A DNA stretch of 38,714 nt from Paracoccus sp. (in: a-proteobacteria) (GTDB lineage Bacteria > Pseudomonadota > Alphaproteobacteria > Rhodobacterales > Rhodobacteraceae), in contig NZ_JAUNPC010000024.1 in assembly GCF_030536915.1 (NCBI RefSeq), positions 1 through 38,714 on the forward strand. The letters run 5' to 3'. The stretch's first letter is position 1; each line of letters begins with the position of its first letter. The notes beneath the pieces are model-generated. The model did not search any database, had not been told where the DNA came from, and was given only the letters and a program-made list of their open reading frames with translations. Positions 16,011-27,515 of this stretch are shown in pieces. Made by a program: the position numbers and the translations under genes.

Positions 16011-16480
16011 CCCTCACCCATTTCGACGCCAGCGGTCAGGCGCATATGGTGGACGTTTCCAGCAAGGAGCCAACCGCCCGCGAAGCCGTGGCCGAGGCCG
16101 CCGTGGTCATGTCACCTGAAACGCTCGCGCTTGCCCAGGGCGGCGCAGCCAAGGGCGACGTACTGGGCGTGGCGCGGCTCGCCGGGATCATGGGCGCCAA
16201 GCGCACGGCCGACCTCATCCCGCTCTGCCATCCGCTGCCCTTGGACAAGGTGGCGCTGGACCTGATCCCCGACCCTGCGCTTCCCGGCATCCGCATCACC
16301 GCGACCGCACGCACCACAGGCCGCACCGGGGTCGAGATGGAGGCGCTGACCGCCGCCACCGTCGCCGCGCTGACCGTCTATGACATGCTCAAGGCCGCGC
16401 AGAAGGACATGCGGATCGAGGGCGTCCGTCTGCTGAAAAAGACCGGCGGCAAGTCCGGCACGTTTGAGGCCGCGCCATGA
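16007..16480 (+). CDS. moaC: Cyclic pyranopterin monophosphate synthase
   Basis: MoaC acts with MoaA to turn GTP into cyclic pyranopterin monophosphate, the first stage of molybdenum cofactor synthesis. The 157-aa protein matches the family length and shows [19 protein letters not shown] (with the conserved CHPL), [20 protein letters not shown] and the C-terminal [11 protein letters not shown]. It overlaps trpC upstream and moeA downstream by 4 bp each, so expression is tied to the trp genes. The trpC-moaC-moeA linkage is a known alphaproteobacterial arrangement. Confidence 0.97.
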   Translation: MTLTHFDASGQAHMVDVSSKEPTAREAVAEAAVVMSPETLALAQGGAAKGDVLGVARLAGIMGAKRTADLIPLCHPLPLDKVALDLIPDPALPGIRITATARTTGRTGVEMEALTAATVAALTVYDMLKAAQKDMRIEGVRLLKKTGGKSGTFEAAP

Positions 16481-17667
16481 GCGGGCTGCTGACCGTCGAT
16501 CAGGCGTTGGCGATGGTGCTGGACCTCGCGCAGCCGCCCGGCGCCGAGGACGTGGACATCCAGGATGCGCTGGGCCGGGTGCTGCTGCGCGACGCCGTCT
16601 CGACCATGACCCAGCCGCCCTTCGACTCGGCGGCCATGGATGGCTACGCGATGCGCGACGCCGACCTGCCGGGGCCGCTGCGCGTTGTGGGAGAGGCCGC
16701 CGCCGGCAGGTCTTGGGCCGGAACGCTGGCGGCAGGCGAGGCCGTCCGCATCTTCACCGGCGCCCCCGTGCCCGTCGGCGCTGACCGCGTGGTGATGCAG
16801 GAAGACATCGCCCGTGACGGCGACCGGATCACGATGACCGGCCAATCCGCCCGCACCCATATCCGCCTTCGCGGCAATGACTTCGCCGAGGGCGACCGTC
16901 TGCCCGCAGGCCGCCGCCTTTCGCCCGCCGACCTCGCGCTGCTGGCCGCGATGAATGTGCCGCGCGTGACCGTCGCCCGGCAGCCGCAGGTGGCCGTGCT
17001 GGCCGGAGGGGACGAACTGGTGCGTCCGGGCGAGGTTCCCGGCCCCGGCCAGATCATCAGCTCGAACGACATCGCGGTGGCGGCGCTTGCCCGCATGGCC
17101 GGGGCCGAGGCGCTGATCCTGCCGCTTGCCCGCGACACCGAGGACAGCCTGCGCCAAGCCTTCGGCGAAGCAAGGGGCGCAAGCCTGATCGTGACCATCG
17201 GCGGGGCCTCGGTCGGCGACCACGACCTGATCGGCCGCGTGGCCGAAGGCTTGGGGATGCAGCGCGCCTTTCACCGCATCGCCATGCGCCCCGGCAAGCC
17301 GCTGATGGCCGGGCGGCTGGGGGAGACTGCGATGCTGGGCCTGCCCGGCAACCCGGTCTCGGCCATCGTGACGGCGATCTTGTTCATGCAGCCCCTTCTG
17401 CGGCGGATGCAGGGCGAAAGCGACGCGGGACCGAGGCTTCGTCACGGCATCCTCGGCCGTGACCTGCCGCCGGAAGGCAACCGCCAGCATTACCTGCGCG
17501 CGACGCTGAGCGAGGACGAGCATGGCAACGTGGTCACGCCCTTCGAGGATCAGGACTCGGCTCGCCTGACGCTGATGGCCGGGGCACAGGCGCTGCTGGT
17601 CCGGCCGGCGGATGATCCGGCCCGGACGGCAGGGGAACGGATTCGCTACATCCCCCTGACTTGTTAA
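16477..17667 (+). CDS. moeA: Molybdopterin molybdotransferase
   Basis: MoeA inserts molybdate into adenylylated molybdopterin. The 396-aa protein begins [20 protein letters not shown] and contains [55 protein letters not shown], the MoCF-type [12 protein letters not shown] and [11 protein letters not shown], and a C-terminal domain IV. The length is typical (about 400). It overlaps moaC by 4 bp. The stop TAA at 17665-17667 is followed by the AT-rich lexA promoter region. A TTAA-N7-TTTA sequence (17664-17678), close to a CtrA site, spans the stop. Confidence 0.96.
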   Translation: MSGLLTVDQALAMVLDLAQPPGAEDVDIQDALGRVLLRDAVSTMTQPPFDSAAMDGYAMRDADLPGPLRVVGEAAAGRSWAGTLAAGEAVRIFTGAPVPVGADRVVMQEDIARDGDRITMTGQSARTHIRLRGNDFAEGDRLPAGRRLSPADLALLAAMNVPRVTVARQPQVAVLAGGDELVRPGEVPGPGQIISSNDIAVAALARMAGAEALILPLARDTEDSLRQAFGEARGASLIVTIGGASVGDHDLIGRVAEGLGMQRAFHRIAMRPGKPLMAGRLGETAMLGLPGNPVSAIVTAILFMQPLLRRMQGESDAGPRLRHGILGRDLPPEGNRQHYLRATLSEDEHGNVVTPFEDQDSARLTLMAGAQALLVRPADDPARTAGERIRYIPLTC

Positions 17668-17696
17668 CCTTTTGTTTAGGCGAATCGGGTTATTCA

Positions 17697-17725
17697 TTGA
17701 CGCGAGACGAGGTCGATCCTAGAAC
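17697..17725 (+). promoter_or_regulatory. Sigma-70-type promoter of lexA
   Basis: TTGACG (17697-17702), a spacer of exactly 17 nt and TAGAAC (17720-17725) form a good housekeeping promoter 42 bp upstream of the lexA start. The -10 overlaps the first half of the SOS box. Confidence 0.7.
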
Positions 17726-17736
17726 ATAAGCCGAAC
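17722..17736 (+). promoter_or_regulatory. LexA (SOS) box of lexA
   Basis: GAAC-ATAAGCC-GAAC is a direct repeat with a 7-nt gap. GTTC-N7-GTTC (this sequence on the other strand) is the established LexA site of Rhodobacter sphaeroides and relatives. It overlaps the -10 and likely start site, as expected for LexA autorepression. Confidence 0.88.
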
Positions 17737-17766
17737 GCACTCGTCAGGCTGGGGGACAAACACGCC

Positions 17767-18468
17767 GTGCTGACCAAGAAGCAGATCCAGTTGCTGGAAT
17801 TCATCCAGTCCCGCATGGCTCGCGATGGCGTTCCTCCCTCATTTGATGAAATGAAGCTGGCGCTTGACCTGCGCTCGAAATCGGGAATCCACCGGCTCGT
17901 GACTGCCCTTGAGGAACGCGGCTTCATCCGTCGCCTGCCCCACCGCGCCCGCGCGCTGGAAATCGTCCGCCTTCCTGAAGCGCTGATGCGGGGCGAGGCA
18001 GAGGCAGCCGGGTTCAAGCCCCGCGTCATCTCGAACGACCGTCCGCCGCGTCCGCGCGGGGCGATGCCGGTTGTGGACAGCCCGGCGGTGGAACTGCCGG
18101 TCATGGGGCGCATCGCCGCAGGGGTGCCGATCGAGGCGATCTCCGAGGTGTCGCATCACATCGCGGTGCCCGGGACCATGCTGACGGGCCGCGAACACCA
18201 CTACGCGCTGGAAGTGCGGGGCGATTCGATGATCGAGGCGGGGATAAACGATGGCGACGTGGTGGTGATCCGCGAACAGGACACGGCCGACAATGGCGAC
18301 ATCGTCGTGGCGCTTGTCGAGGGCGCCGAGGCCACGCTGAAGCGTTACCGCCGCCGCGGCGGGATGATCGCGCTGGAAGCGGCCAACGCGGCTTACGAGA
18401 CCCGCGTGCTGCCCGAGGACAAGGTCCGCATCCAGGGCCGGCTTGTCGGGCTGATCCGCAGCTACTGA
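17767..18468 (+). CDS. lexA: LexA repressor, SOS regulator
   Basis: LexA represses SOS genes and cleaves itself when RecA filaments form. The 233-aa protein has the winged helix N-terminal domain ([40 protein letters not shown]) and a longer alphaproteobacterial linker. The Ala118-Gly119 cleavage site lies in IAAGVP. The catalytic dyad is Ser154 (GDSMIEAGI) and Lys192 (EATLKRY). The start is the GTG at 17767, with GGGGG upstream near 17752. It has its own promoter with an SOS box, so it can be expressed independently of moeA. Confidence 0.97.
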   Translation: MLTKKQIQLLEFIQSRMARDGVPPSFDEMKLALDLRSKSGIHRLVTALEERGFIRRLPHRARALEIVRLPEALMRGEAEAAGFKPRVISNDRPPRPRGAMPVVDSPAVELPVMGRIAAGVPIEAISEVSHHIAVPGTMLTGREHHYALEVRGDSMIEAGINDGDVVVIREQDTADNGDIVVALVEGAEATLKRYRRRGGMIALEAANAAYETRVLPEDKVRIQGRLVGLIRSY

Positions 18469-18470
18469 AC

Positions 18471-18488
18471 GATCCTGCAGTCAGGATC
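18471..18488 (+). terminator. Inverted repeat after lexA, weak terminator candidate
   Basis: GATCCTG-CAGT-CAGGATC begins 2 bp after the lexA stop. The stem is perfect (7 bp), but there is no following T tract, so factor-independent termination is doubtful. Confidence 0.35.
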
Positions 18489-18846
18489 AGGCGCAGCGGG
18501 ACGGTTCTGTATTGCCTGCTCTGTCATGGGTGAACCTGACTGGCATGGGCCAGCGCATACCCGGTGCCAGGTGAAGGCGGCTGCAATCAGCACCGCCACA
18601 ATCCCTTTTACTGCTTGGCACACCTTGGCTGCGCCTGGATCAAGCGCATGAACGCGGGGGTGCCTCACCATGTCCAGCTATCGCCTGCTGCGATGATGGC
18701 TGCAGGTAGCCCTTGGTTCTCTCTGCACAGTCGTGCGCTGATATGGCTGCCGGACCGCACAGGCTGGGTGCAGAACTCACTGATCTGCTTCCGTCAGCCA
18801 AGTGCGAGCAGACGGAAGCGCCTTCCTGCGCTTCCGGTCCGAGGCA
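18489..18846. other. Gene-free stretch downstream of lexA
   Basis: There is no ORF with convincing codon usage or Shine-Dalgarno sequence on either strand. The third-position GC bias that marks genes elsewhere in the window is lost. A minus-strand frame with a hydrophobic run (QAVKGIVAVLIAAAFTW, about 18560-18615) exists, but its start and composition are poor. It may be a remnant. Confidence 0.5.
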
Positions 18847-18948
18847 TCAGACAAGGGCTGGAAGCCACAGCATCGCAATCGTGGCAATCGCAATCGAAGC
18901 AACACAGAGCATGTCGCCCAGAACTTCGATTTCAAAGGATGGTTTCAT
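18847..18948 (-). CDS. Candidate 33-aa single-span membrane peptide under an SOS box
   Basis: This 33-codon ORF begins MKPSFEIEVLGDML. The rest is a hydrophobic run of about 18 residues (CVASIAIATIAMLWLPAL), predicted to form one transmembrane helix with a short charged N-terminal part. GGAG lies 7 bp upstream of the ATG, an ideal Shine-Dalgarno sequence. A GTTC-N7-GTTC LexA-type box (19004-19018) lies 55 bp upstream on the same strand, and no other gene lies between. Small SOS-induced membrane peptides that block division are known (SidA, 29 aa, in Caulobacter). Similarity to SidA in sequence is not claimed; size, topology and regulation are alike. Expression is unproven. Confidence 0.55.
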   Translation of the reverse strand: MKPSFEIEVLGDMLCVASIAIATIAMLWLPALV

Positions 18949-19003
18949 CTCGGCGCTCCATCAATGTTAACGCTTTGTTCTCATCCCTGCGACCATCTGT
19001 AAA

Positions 19004-19018
19004 GAACTTTTAGCGAAC
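19004..19018 (-). promoter_or_regulatory. Second LexA-type (SOS) box
   Basis: The minus strand reads GTTC-GCTAAAA-GTTC, the same direct-repeat half-sites and 7-nt gap as the lexA box. It is immediately followed by TTTACA (19003-18998), a near-consensus -35. The matching -10 (GAACAA at a 17-nt spacing) is poor, so the promoter itself is not resolved. The only downstream ORF is the 33-codon one at 18847-18948. Confidence 0.65.
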
Positions 19019-19031
19019 ATGCGGACGGAAG

Positions 19032-19238
19032 CTATCGTGGCGGCGTGTTCCAGGGGCTGCGGTCCCCGGTTCTGACGACAACCTTCCCATTGATTTGCAG
19101 GGTGATTTCCTCAAGCGCCTTGGCCACCGACAACAGCAGGCAGGCCGTTCCCGAGCAATGACGGAAGATCGGGTGTCATCCTTGCGGCTCGACGGCACAG
19201 CGCAGCGCATTGATTGCGATTCGCAGCCTGCCTGCCAT
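19032..19238 (-). pseudogene. Small ORF of 67 sense codons interrupted by one in-frame TGA
   Basis: One reading frame runs 69 codons from the ATG at 19238 to TAG at 19032. It has a single TGA (19176-19178) after 20 codons. The first part reads MAGRLRIAINALRCAVEPQG. The second part, after the TGA, begins HPIFRHCSGTACLLLSVAKA and ends with a strand-like VVVRTGDRSPWNTPPR. Both halves look protein-like, so this may be a recently inactivated small gene. There is no strong Shine-Dalgarno sequence. The family is unrecognised. Confidence 0.35.
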
Positions 19239-19488
19239 TGACCGCCAGCAACGGCGATCAGTGTTCCGCATCCGCTTTCGCGAGGTTTCCAGACCCCGCA
19301 GCGCAGATAGGTGGCGCAATCATTGTCAGCGCCTGTAGCTGAACCATGGGCCTGTGAAGCGGTCGCACAGCTCCGGCCTGCATGTCATTGAGTTCGGGCA
19401 GGAATCCCGTTCAAGCAGGTTTCTGCAGCCTTGCAGAACAGGAAAAGGGATCAATGGCAGGCTGATGATGGCCCATGCGGGCTTTGAC
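19239..19488. other. Gene-free stretch between the interrupted ORF and recG
   Basis: There is no supported gene. The sequence is of mixed composition with multiple stops on both strands. The recG stop lies at 19489-19491. No clear terminator hairpin for recG was seen. Confidence 0.5.
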
Positions 19489-21624
19489 TCAGCCGGCCGC
19501 CATCAGGCCGATGGCGCGATCCTGTTCCATCAGCCACAGCAGCGTCCGAACCGCTCGTCCCCTCCCGCCCGAAAGATCGGGGTCCTGATCCAGCAGCAGG
19601 CGCGCGTCCTGCCTGGCCGTCGCCAGCAGCTCGGCTTGCCGTTCAAGGTCGGCCACGCGGAAACGCGGCAGCCCGGACTGAGCCGTCCCGATCACGTCGC
19701 CGGCGCCGCGCATGGCCAGATCCTCCTCGGCGATGCGGAAGCCGTCCTCGGTTTCGCGCAGGATCTGCAGGCGGCGGCGGGCGGATTCGGACAGCGGCTC
19801 GTGGTAGAGCAGAAGGCAGCTCGAGGCGCCTTCGCCCCTGCCCACCCGGCCGCGCAACTGGTGCAACTGCGCAAGGCCGAAACTTTCGGCGCGCTCGATC
19901 ACCATGATGGTCGCTTCGGGGACGTTGACGCCGACCTCGATCACCGTCGTGGCGACCAGAAGCTGCGCACGGCCCACGGCGAAGTCGGCCATGGCCGCGT
20001 CGCGCGCCTCGGGCGGCATCTGGCCGTGGACCAGCCGGACGAGGTCGCCAAATCGCGCCCGCAGCATCTGGAAGCGGTCCTCGGCGGCGGTCAGATCCAC
20101 GAGTTCGCTTTCCTCGACCAGCGGGCAGACCCAATAGGCCCGCGCACCCCGCGCCATGGCGGCCTGAAGCCGGGCCGCCACCTCCTCGATGCGCGAGTCG
20201 GGCAGCGCGGTCGTGACCACCGGCTTCCGGCCCGGTGGCTTTTCGTCCAGCACCGACAGGTCCATGTCGCCGTATTGCGCCAGCGCGAGACTGCGCGGAA
20301 TGGGGGTCGCCGTCATCACCAGCATATCGGGGCGCTGGCCCTTGGCCGCGAGTTCCAGCCGCTGCGCCACCCCGAAGCGGTGCTGTTCGTCGATGACGGC
20401 CAGCCGCAGGTCGTGGAAGGTGACGCCGGGCTGGAAGACGGCGTGGGTACCGACCAGCGCAGCGATGCGGCCCGCCGCAAGGTCCGACAGCAGGGTTTCG
20501 CGCGCCTCGCCCTTGTCGCGCCCGGTCAGCAGGGCGATGCGGACGCCGGCAGCCTCGGCCAGCGGCATCAGCGCGGGAAGATGCTGGCGGGCGAGGATTT
20601 CCGTCGGCGCCATCAGCACGCCCTGCCCGCCCGCTTCGACCGCCGCCAGCAAGGCCAGCGCAGCGACCAGCGTCTTGCCCGACCCCACGTCGCCCTGCAG
20701 CAGCCGGTTCATGCGCTGGGGGCTGGCCATGTCGGCGGTGATCTCGGCCACGGCGCGGGTCTGCGCAGCCGTGGGGGGCCAAGGCAGCGCATTCAGCACC
20801 CGGTCCTGCAGCCGTCCGTCGCCTTTGGTGATCCGGCCTGCCGTGCGCCGGCGGTCGCGGCGGACCAGCGCAAGGGTCATCTGGTGGGCCAGCAGCTCGT
20901 CATAGGCCAGCCGCTCGCGCGCGGGGGACAGCAGCGACAGGTCGTCCATGCCCCTGGGGTCATGCGCAGCCTTGATGGCGGAAAGCCAGTCGGGCCAGCT
21001 GCGCTGAGCCAGGACCGAGGGCTCGATCCAGTCCGGCAGCGACGGGGAGCGGTCGATCGCGGCGGCGGCGGCGCGGGCGACCACCCGCTGGGTCAGGGCG
21101 CCCGCCAGCGGGTAGACCGGCTCGAAGCCGGACGGCGGCGGATCCGAGGGCGGCAGAATGTGGTCGGGATGGACCATCTGGGCGAGGCCGTCGAACAGTT
21201 CGACCTTGCCCGAGACGACGCGCGTGGCACCGATGGGAAGCTGCGATTCGATCCAGGGCGCGCGGGCGTGGAAGAAGACCAGCGCGAGGTCGCCCGAGTC
21301 GTCCGCGCAGATCACCCGCCACGGGCGGCCCCGGCTTGCGGGCTGGTGGTGGCGGAGGACACGAACAGTGACGGTGGCGATCTCGGGCGGGCGCAGGTCT
21401 GCCAGACGTGCGACCGTGCGGCGCGCGATTCCCGCGACGGGCAGGTGGAACAGCAGGTCGCGCGGTCGGGTGACGTTCAGCGCGGCAAAGGCCTCGGCCG
21501 CCTTGGGGCCGACGCCGGGCAGGGTTTCCACGCCAGCAAACAGGGGGAACAGGACGGGTGGACGGCCCTTTGGTGCCGAGGGACGCGGCACGGCGGGTTC
21601 GGAAGGCTCGGACGCGCTTGCCAT
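19489..21624 (-). CDS. recG: ATP-dependent DNA helicase RecG
   Basis: RecG remodels stalled replication forks and branch-migrates Holliday junctions. The 711-aa protein has the N-terminal wedge (OB) domain with FAGVETLPGVGPKAAEAFAA and RPRDLLFHLP. Superfamily 2 helicase motifs follow: Walker A GDVGSGKTLVA at about residue 308, APTEILARQH, DEQH (VIDEQHRFG, about 411), TATPIPRSLAL, VHGQMPPEARD, TTVIEVGVNVPEA and QLRGRVGRGE. The start MASASEPSEP at 21624 is chosen to match the normal N-terminus. The frame stays open for another 134 codons upstream, but that part is low-quality coding sequence. It lies downstream of ligA on the same strand. Confidence 0.95.
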   Translation of the reverse strand: MASASEPSEPAVPRPSAPKGRPPVLFPLFAGVETLPGVGPKAAEAFAALNVTRPRDLLFHLPVAGIARRTVARLADLRPPEIATVTVRVLRHHQPASRGRPWRVICADDSGDLALVFFHARAPWIESQLPIGATRVVSGKVELFDGLAQMVHPDHILPPSDPPPSGFEPVYPLAGALTQRVVARAAAAAIDRSPSLPDWIEPSVLAQRSWPDWLSAIKAAHDPRGMDDLSLLSPARERLAYDELLAHQMTLALVRRDRRRTAGRITKGDGRLQDRVLNALPWPPTAAQTRAVAEITADMASPQRMNRLLQGDVGSGKTLVAALALLAAVEAGGQGVLMAPTEILARQHLPALMPLAEAAGVRIALLTGRDKGEARETLLSDLAAGRIAALVGTHAVFQPGVTFHDLRLAVIDEQHRFGVAQRLELAAKGQRPDMLVMTATPIPRSLALAQYGDMDLSVLDEKPPGRKPVVTTALPDSRIEEVAARLQAAMARGARAYWVCPLVEESELVDLTAAEDRFQMLRARFGDLVRLVHGQMPPEARDAAMADFAVGRAQLLVATTVIEVGVNVPEATIMVIERAESFGLAQLHQLRGRVGRGEGASSCLLLYHEPLSESARRRLQILRETEDGFRIAEEDLAMRGAGDVIGTAQSGLPRFRVADLERQAELLATARQDARLLLDQDPDLSGGRGRAVRTLLWLMEQDRAIGLMAAG

Positions 21625-22001
21625 GTCCGGCCCGTCCTTTCGTGCAGAGGGCGCTTCCCGCTGTTGCGTGGCGAAAAGACCGCCCTGCCTTTCCGCAGCG
21701 GCGGGATGCGCCGAAGCGCCGTTGTCTTCTGAATGCTGCGCCCTGCCCTTGGCGGGTCTTGCCAAGGCTTGGCCTTCCTCGGGCCGGGCGGATGCCCGGG
21801 TCCCCGCATCCGTGCAGGCGAGGTCACGATCCTCTGCAGGCCTGCCCGCGGGTCTTGGGGAGTTTGGTTCTTCTTCGGACCGGAAGGACGTCCGGGCCTT
21901 CTCGTGAAAGGCCGGGTCGTCCCGGTCCGGCCCGGTCCGCCGCGCAGGTCCAACCGCCCGCCCGCCCCCCGATGCAGGGCCACCGGGCGAACCGGCCCCC
22001 G
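21625..22001. other. Intergenic stretch between ligA and recG
   Basis: No gene is supported. The recG frame is open throughout, but with poor codon usage and no homology to RecG proteins. It contains several short inverted repeats, for example GCCAAG-G-CTTGGC at 21761-21773 and GGCCTT/AAGGCC near 21898-21916, which could be ligA terminators or recG leader structure. Confidence 0.5.
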
Positions 22002-25400
<3,399 letters not shown>

Positions 25401-25431
25401 CGGGCTGACGGCCCGCGGATAGTCGCCCACC

Positions 25432-27243
25432 ATGGCCCGCGCACCTCTTCTGCAACTCACCGACATTTCCCTGACCTTCGGCGGCAACCCCGTCTTCGAG
25501 GGCTTGTCCCTGACGGTCCAGCCCGGCGACCGCGTGGCGCTGGTCGGGCGCAACGGCTCGGGCAAGTCCACGCTGATGAAGGTCATGGCCGGGATGGTCG
25601 AACCCGACGGGGGGGAGGTCATTGTCCCAACCGGCACGACCGTCGGCTACATGGAGCAGGACCCGGACCTGTCCGCCTTTGCCACGCTGGGCGAATTCGC
25701 CGCGGCAGGGCTGGGGCCGGGCGAGGAATACCGCGTCGAGATGGCCGCCGAGGGGCTGAAGTTCGACCCCCACCGCCCCGTCGCCACCGCGAGCGGCGGC
25801 GAGCGCCGGCGGGCGGCACTGGCGCGGCTGCTGGCCGAGGCGCCGGAACTCATGCTGCTGGACGAGCCGACCAACCACCTGGACATCGAGGCGATCGGCT
25901 GGCTGGAACAGCAATTGTCCGAGACCCGCGCGGCCTTTGTGCTGATCTCTCACGACCGCGCCTTTCTGCGGCGGCTGACCCGCGCGACCCTGTGGATCGA
26001 CCGGGGCGAGGTGCGGCGGCAGGAAAAGGGCTTCGAGGCTTTCGAGGAATGGCGCGAGGAAACCTGGGCCGCCGAGGACGACGCGCGCCACAAGCTCGAC
26101 CGCAAGATCAAGGCCGAGGCGCGCTGGGCCGTCGAAGGGATCAGCGCCCGGCGCAAGCGCAACATGGGCCGGGTACGGGCGCTGCAGGCGATGCGGGCGG
26201 AACGCGCGGCGCAGATCCGGCGGCAGGGCACGGCGGCGATGGCGCTGGAATCGGGGACCCAGTCGGGCAAGCGGGTGATCGAGGCCAAGGGGATCTCCAA
26301 GGCATTCGGCGAGCGGGTGATCCTGCACCCATTTGACCTGCGGGTGATGCGGGGGGATCGGGTGGCCTTCGTGGGGCCGAACGGCGCGGGGAAGACGACG
26401 CTGATCAAGATGCTGACGGGAGAGATTGCGCCAGACACCGGCGCGGTGACGCATGGCACCAACCTTGAGATCGCCGTCTTCGATCAGGCCCGTTCCTCCA
26501 TCGACGACAACGTGTCGCTGTGGGAGGCGCTGACCAATGATCCCGCGATGCGGGTTTCGGGGCGCTCCGATCAGGTGATGGTGCGCGGGCAGCCGAAGCA
26601 TGTCGTGGGGTATCTCAAGGATTTCCTGTTCGACGACGCGCAGGCGCGCGCTCCGGTCGGCAGCCTGTCAGGCGGAGAAAAGGCGAGGCTGCTGCTGGCG
26701 CGGATCATGGCGCGACCCTCGAACCTGCTGGTGCTGGACGAGCCGACGAACGATCTGGACATCGAGACGCTGGATCTGCTGCAGGACATCCTGGGCGAAT
26801 ACGACGGCACGGTGCTGCTGGTCAGCCACGACCGCGACTTCATCGACCGCGTGGCAGATACGACCGTGGCCATGGAAGGCGACGGCCGCGCCGTGATCTA
26901 TGCGGGCGGCTGGAGCGACTACCGCGCCCAGCGCGGCGAGTATGCGCCCGAGGCCGTGGCAGCTCCTGCCCGGTCCGCGAAGGCCGAGCCGGTCAGGGCC
27001 GAGGCACCGCGCAGGAACGGCCTCAGCTTCACCGAGAAGCATCGGCTGGAAGCCTTGCCGGCGGTTATGGAGCGGCTTGAAGCCGAGATCGCGAAGCTGA
27101 CCGAGTTCCTTGCGCAGCCGGACCTGTTCCAGACCGCGCCCGCCAAGTTCGCCAAGGCCTCGGAAGGACTGGCCGAGCGGCAGGCGGCCTTGGCGGAGGC
27201 TGAAGAGGAATGGCTCGCCCTGGCCGAGCGCGTCGAGGGCTGA
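25432..27243 (+). CDS. ABC-F family ATPase, Uup-like
   Basis: This soluble protein has two ABC ATPase domains and no membrane domain, 603 aa. The first domain has GRNGSGKSTLMK, ASGGERRRAALARLL and MLLDEPTNHLDIEAI. The second has GPNGAGKTTLIK, LSGGEKARLLLARIM and LVLDEPTNDLDIETLD. A linker of about 80 residues lies between them, and a C-terminal coiled-coil (LSFTEKHRLEALPAVMERLE...) is typical of Uup. The family acts on ribosomes, or in Uup's case on DNA transposon excision and branched DNA. The Uup assignment rests on the C-terminal domain. It is upstream of rplU but separated by a 270-bp region with its own promoter. Confidence 0.92.
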   Translation: MARAPLLQLTDISLTFGGNPVFEGLSLTVQPGDRVALVGRNGSGKSTLMKVMAGMVEPDGGEVIVPTGTTVGYMEQDPDLSAFATLGEFAAAGLGPGEEYRVEMAAEGLKFDPHRPVATASGGERRRAALARLLAEAPELMLLDEPTNHLDIEAIGWLEQQLSETRAAFVLISHDRAFLRRLTRATLWIDRGEVRRQEKGFEAFEEWREETWAAEDDARHKLDRKIKAEARWAVEGISARRKRNMGRVRALQAMRAERAAQIRRQGTAAMALESGTQSGKRVIEAKGISKAFGERVILHPFDLRVMRGDRVAFVGPNGAGKTTLIKMLTGEIAPDTGAVTHGTNLEIAVFDQARSSIDDNVSLWEALTNDPAMRVSGRSDQVMVRGQPKHVVGYLKDFLFDDAQARAPVGSLSGGEKARLLLARIMARPSNLLVLDEPTNDLDIETLDLLQDILGEYDGTVLLVSHDRDFIDRVADTTVAMEGDGRAVIYAGGWSDYRAQRGEYAPEAVAAPARSAKAEPVRAEAPRRNGLSFTEKHRLEALPAVMERLEAEIAKLTEFLAQPDLFQTAPAKFAKASEGLAERQAALAEAEEEWLALAERVEG

Positions 27244-27336
27244 GGCGCCGCAACCGGGGGCTTCGCTCCTCTATCGTCGCATACGACGATCCCGCGATAT
27301 TTGCGCGAAGAAGATGAAGCCCGCGCGGCATCCGCG

Positions 27337-27365
27337 TTGACTCGGACGCGCAAATGCGCCATATA
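27337..27365 (+). promoter_or_regulatory. Sigma-70-type promoter of rplU-rpmA
   Basis: TTGACT (27337-27342), exactly 17 nt, then CATATA (27360-27365). The -35 matches TTGACA at five of six positions. The predicted start near 27372 gives a leader of about 144 nt. Confidence 0.65.
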
Positions 27366-27372
27366 CCCGCGA

Positions 27373-27398
27373 CCGGCCGGGCTTGCGCCCTTGGCCGG
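27373..27398 (+). promoter_or_regulatory. Long hairpin at the 5' end of the rplU leader
   Basis: CCGGCCGGGC-TTGC-GCCC-TT-GGCCGG makes a 10-bp GC stem with a 2-nt bulge. It is followed by CTGTTCATTTTAA. It could be an attenuator or a ribosomal-protein binding site; with the T-rich tail it resembles an early terminator. Confidence 0.5.
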
Positions 27399-27515
27399 CT
27401 GTTCATTTTAACACCACCCCGCAAGGGTGCGCTGTCCGAAGGCAGGGGCCTGCAAGGCCCGACGAACGCCGGGAAACCGGGGCCACAGGGCGCGGCAGAC
27501 GAAAGAGACGAGACG

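Noticed and set aside
19176-19178. In-frame TGA as a selenocysteine codon
   Set aside because: No selenocysteine insertion hairpin is visible after it and no known selenoprotein family matches; a nonsense mutation is simpler.
19354-21732. 792-codon plus-strand frame opposite recG
   Set aside because: RecG motifs on the minus strand are unambiguous; the plus frame is a GC shadow.
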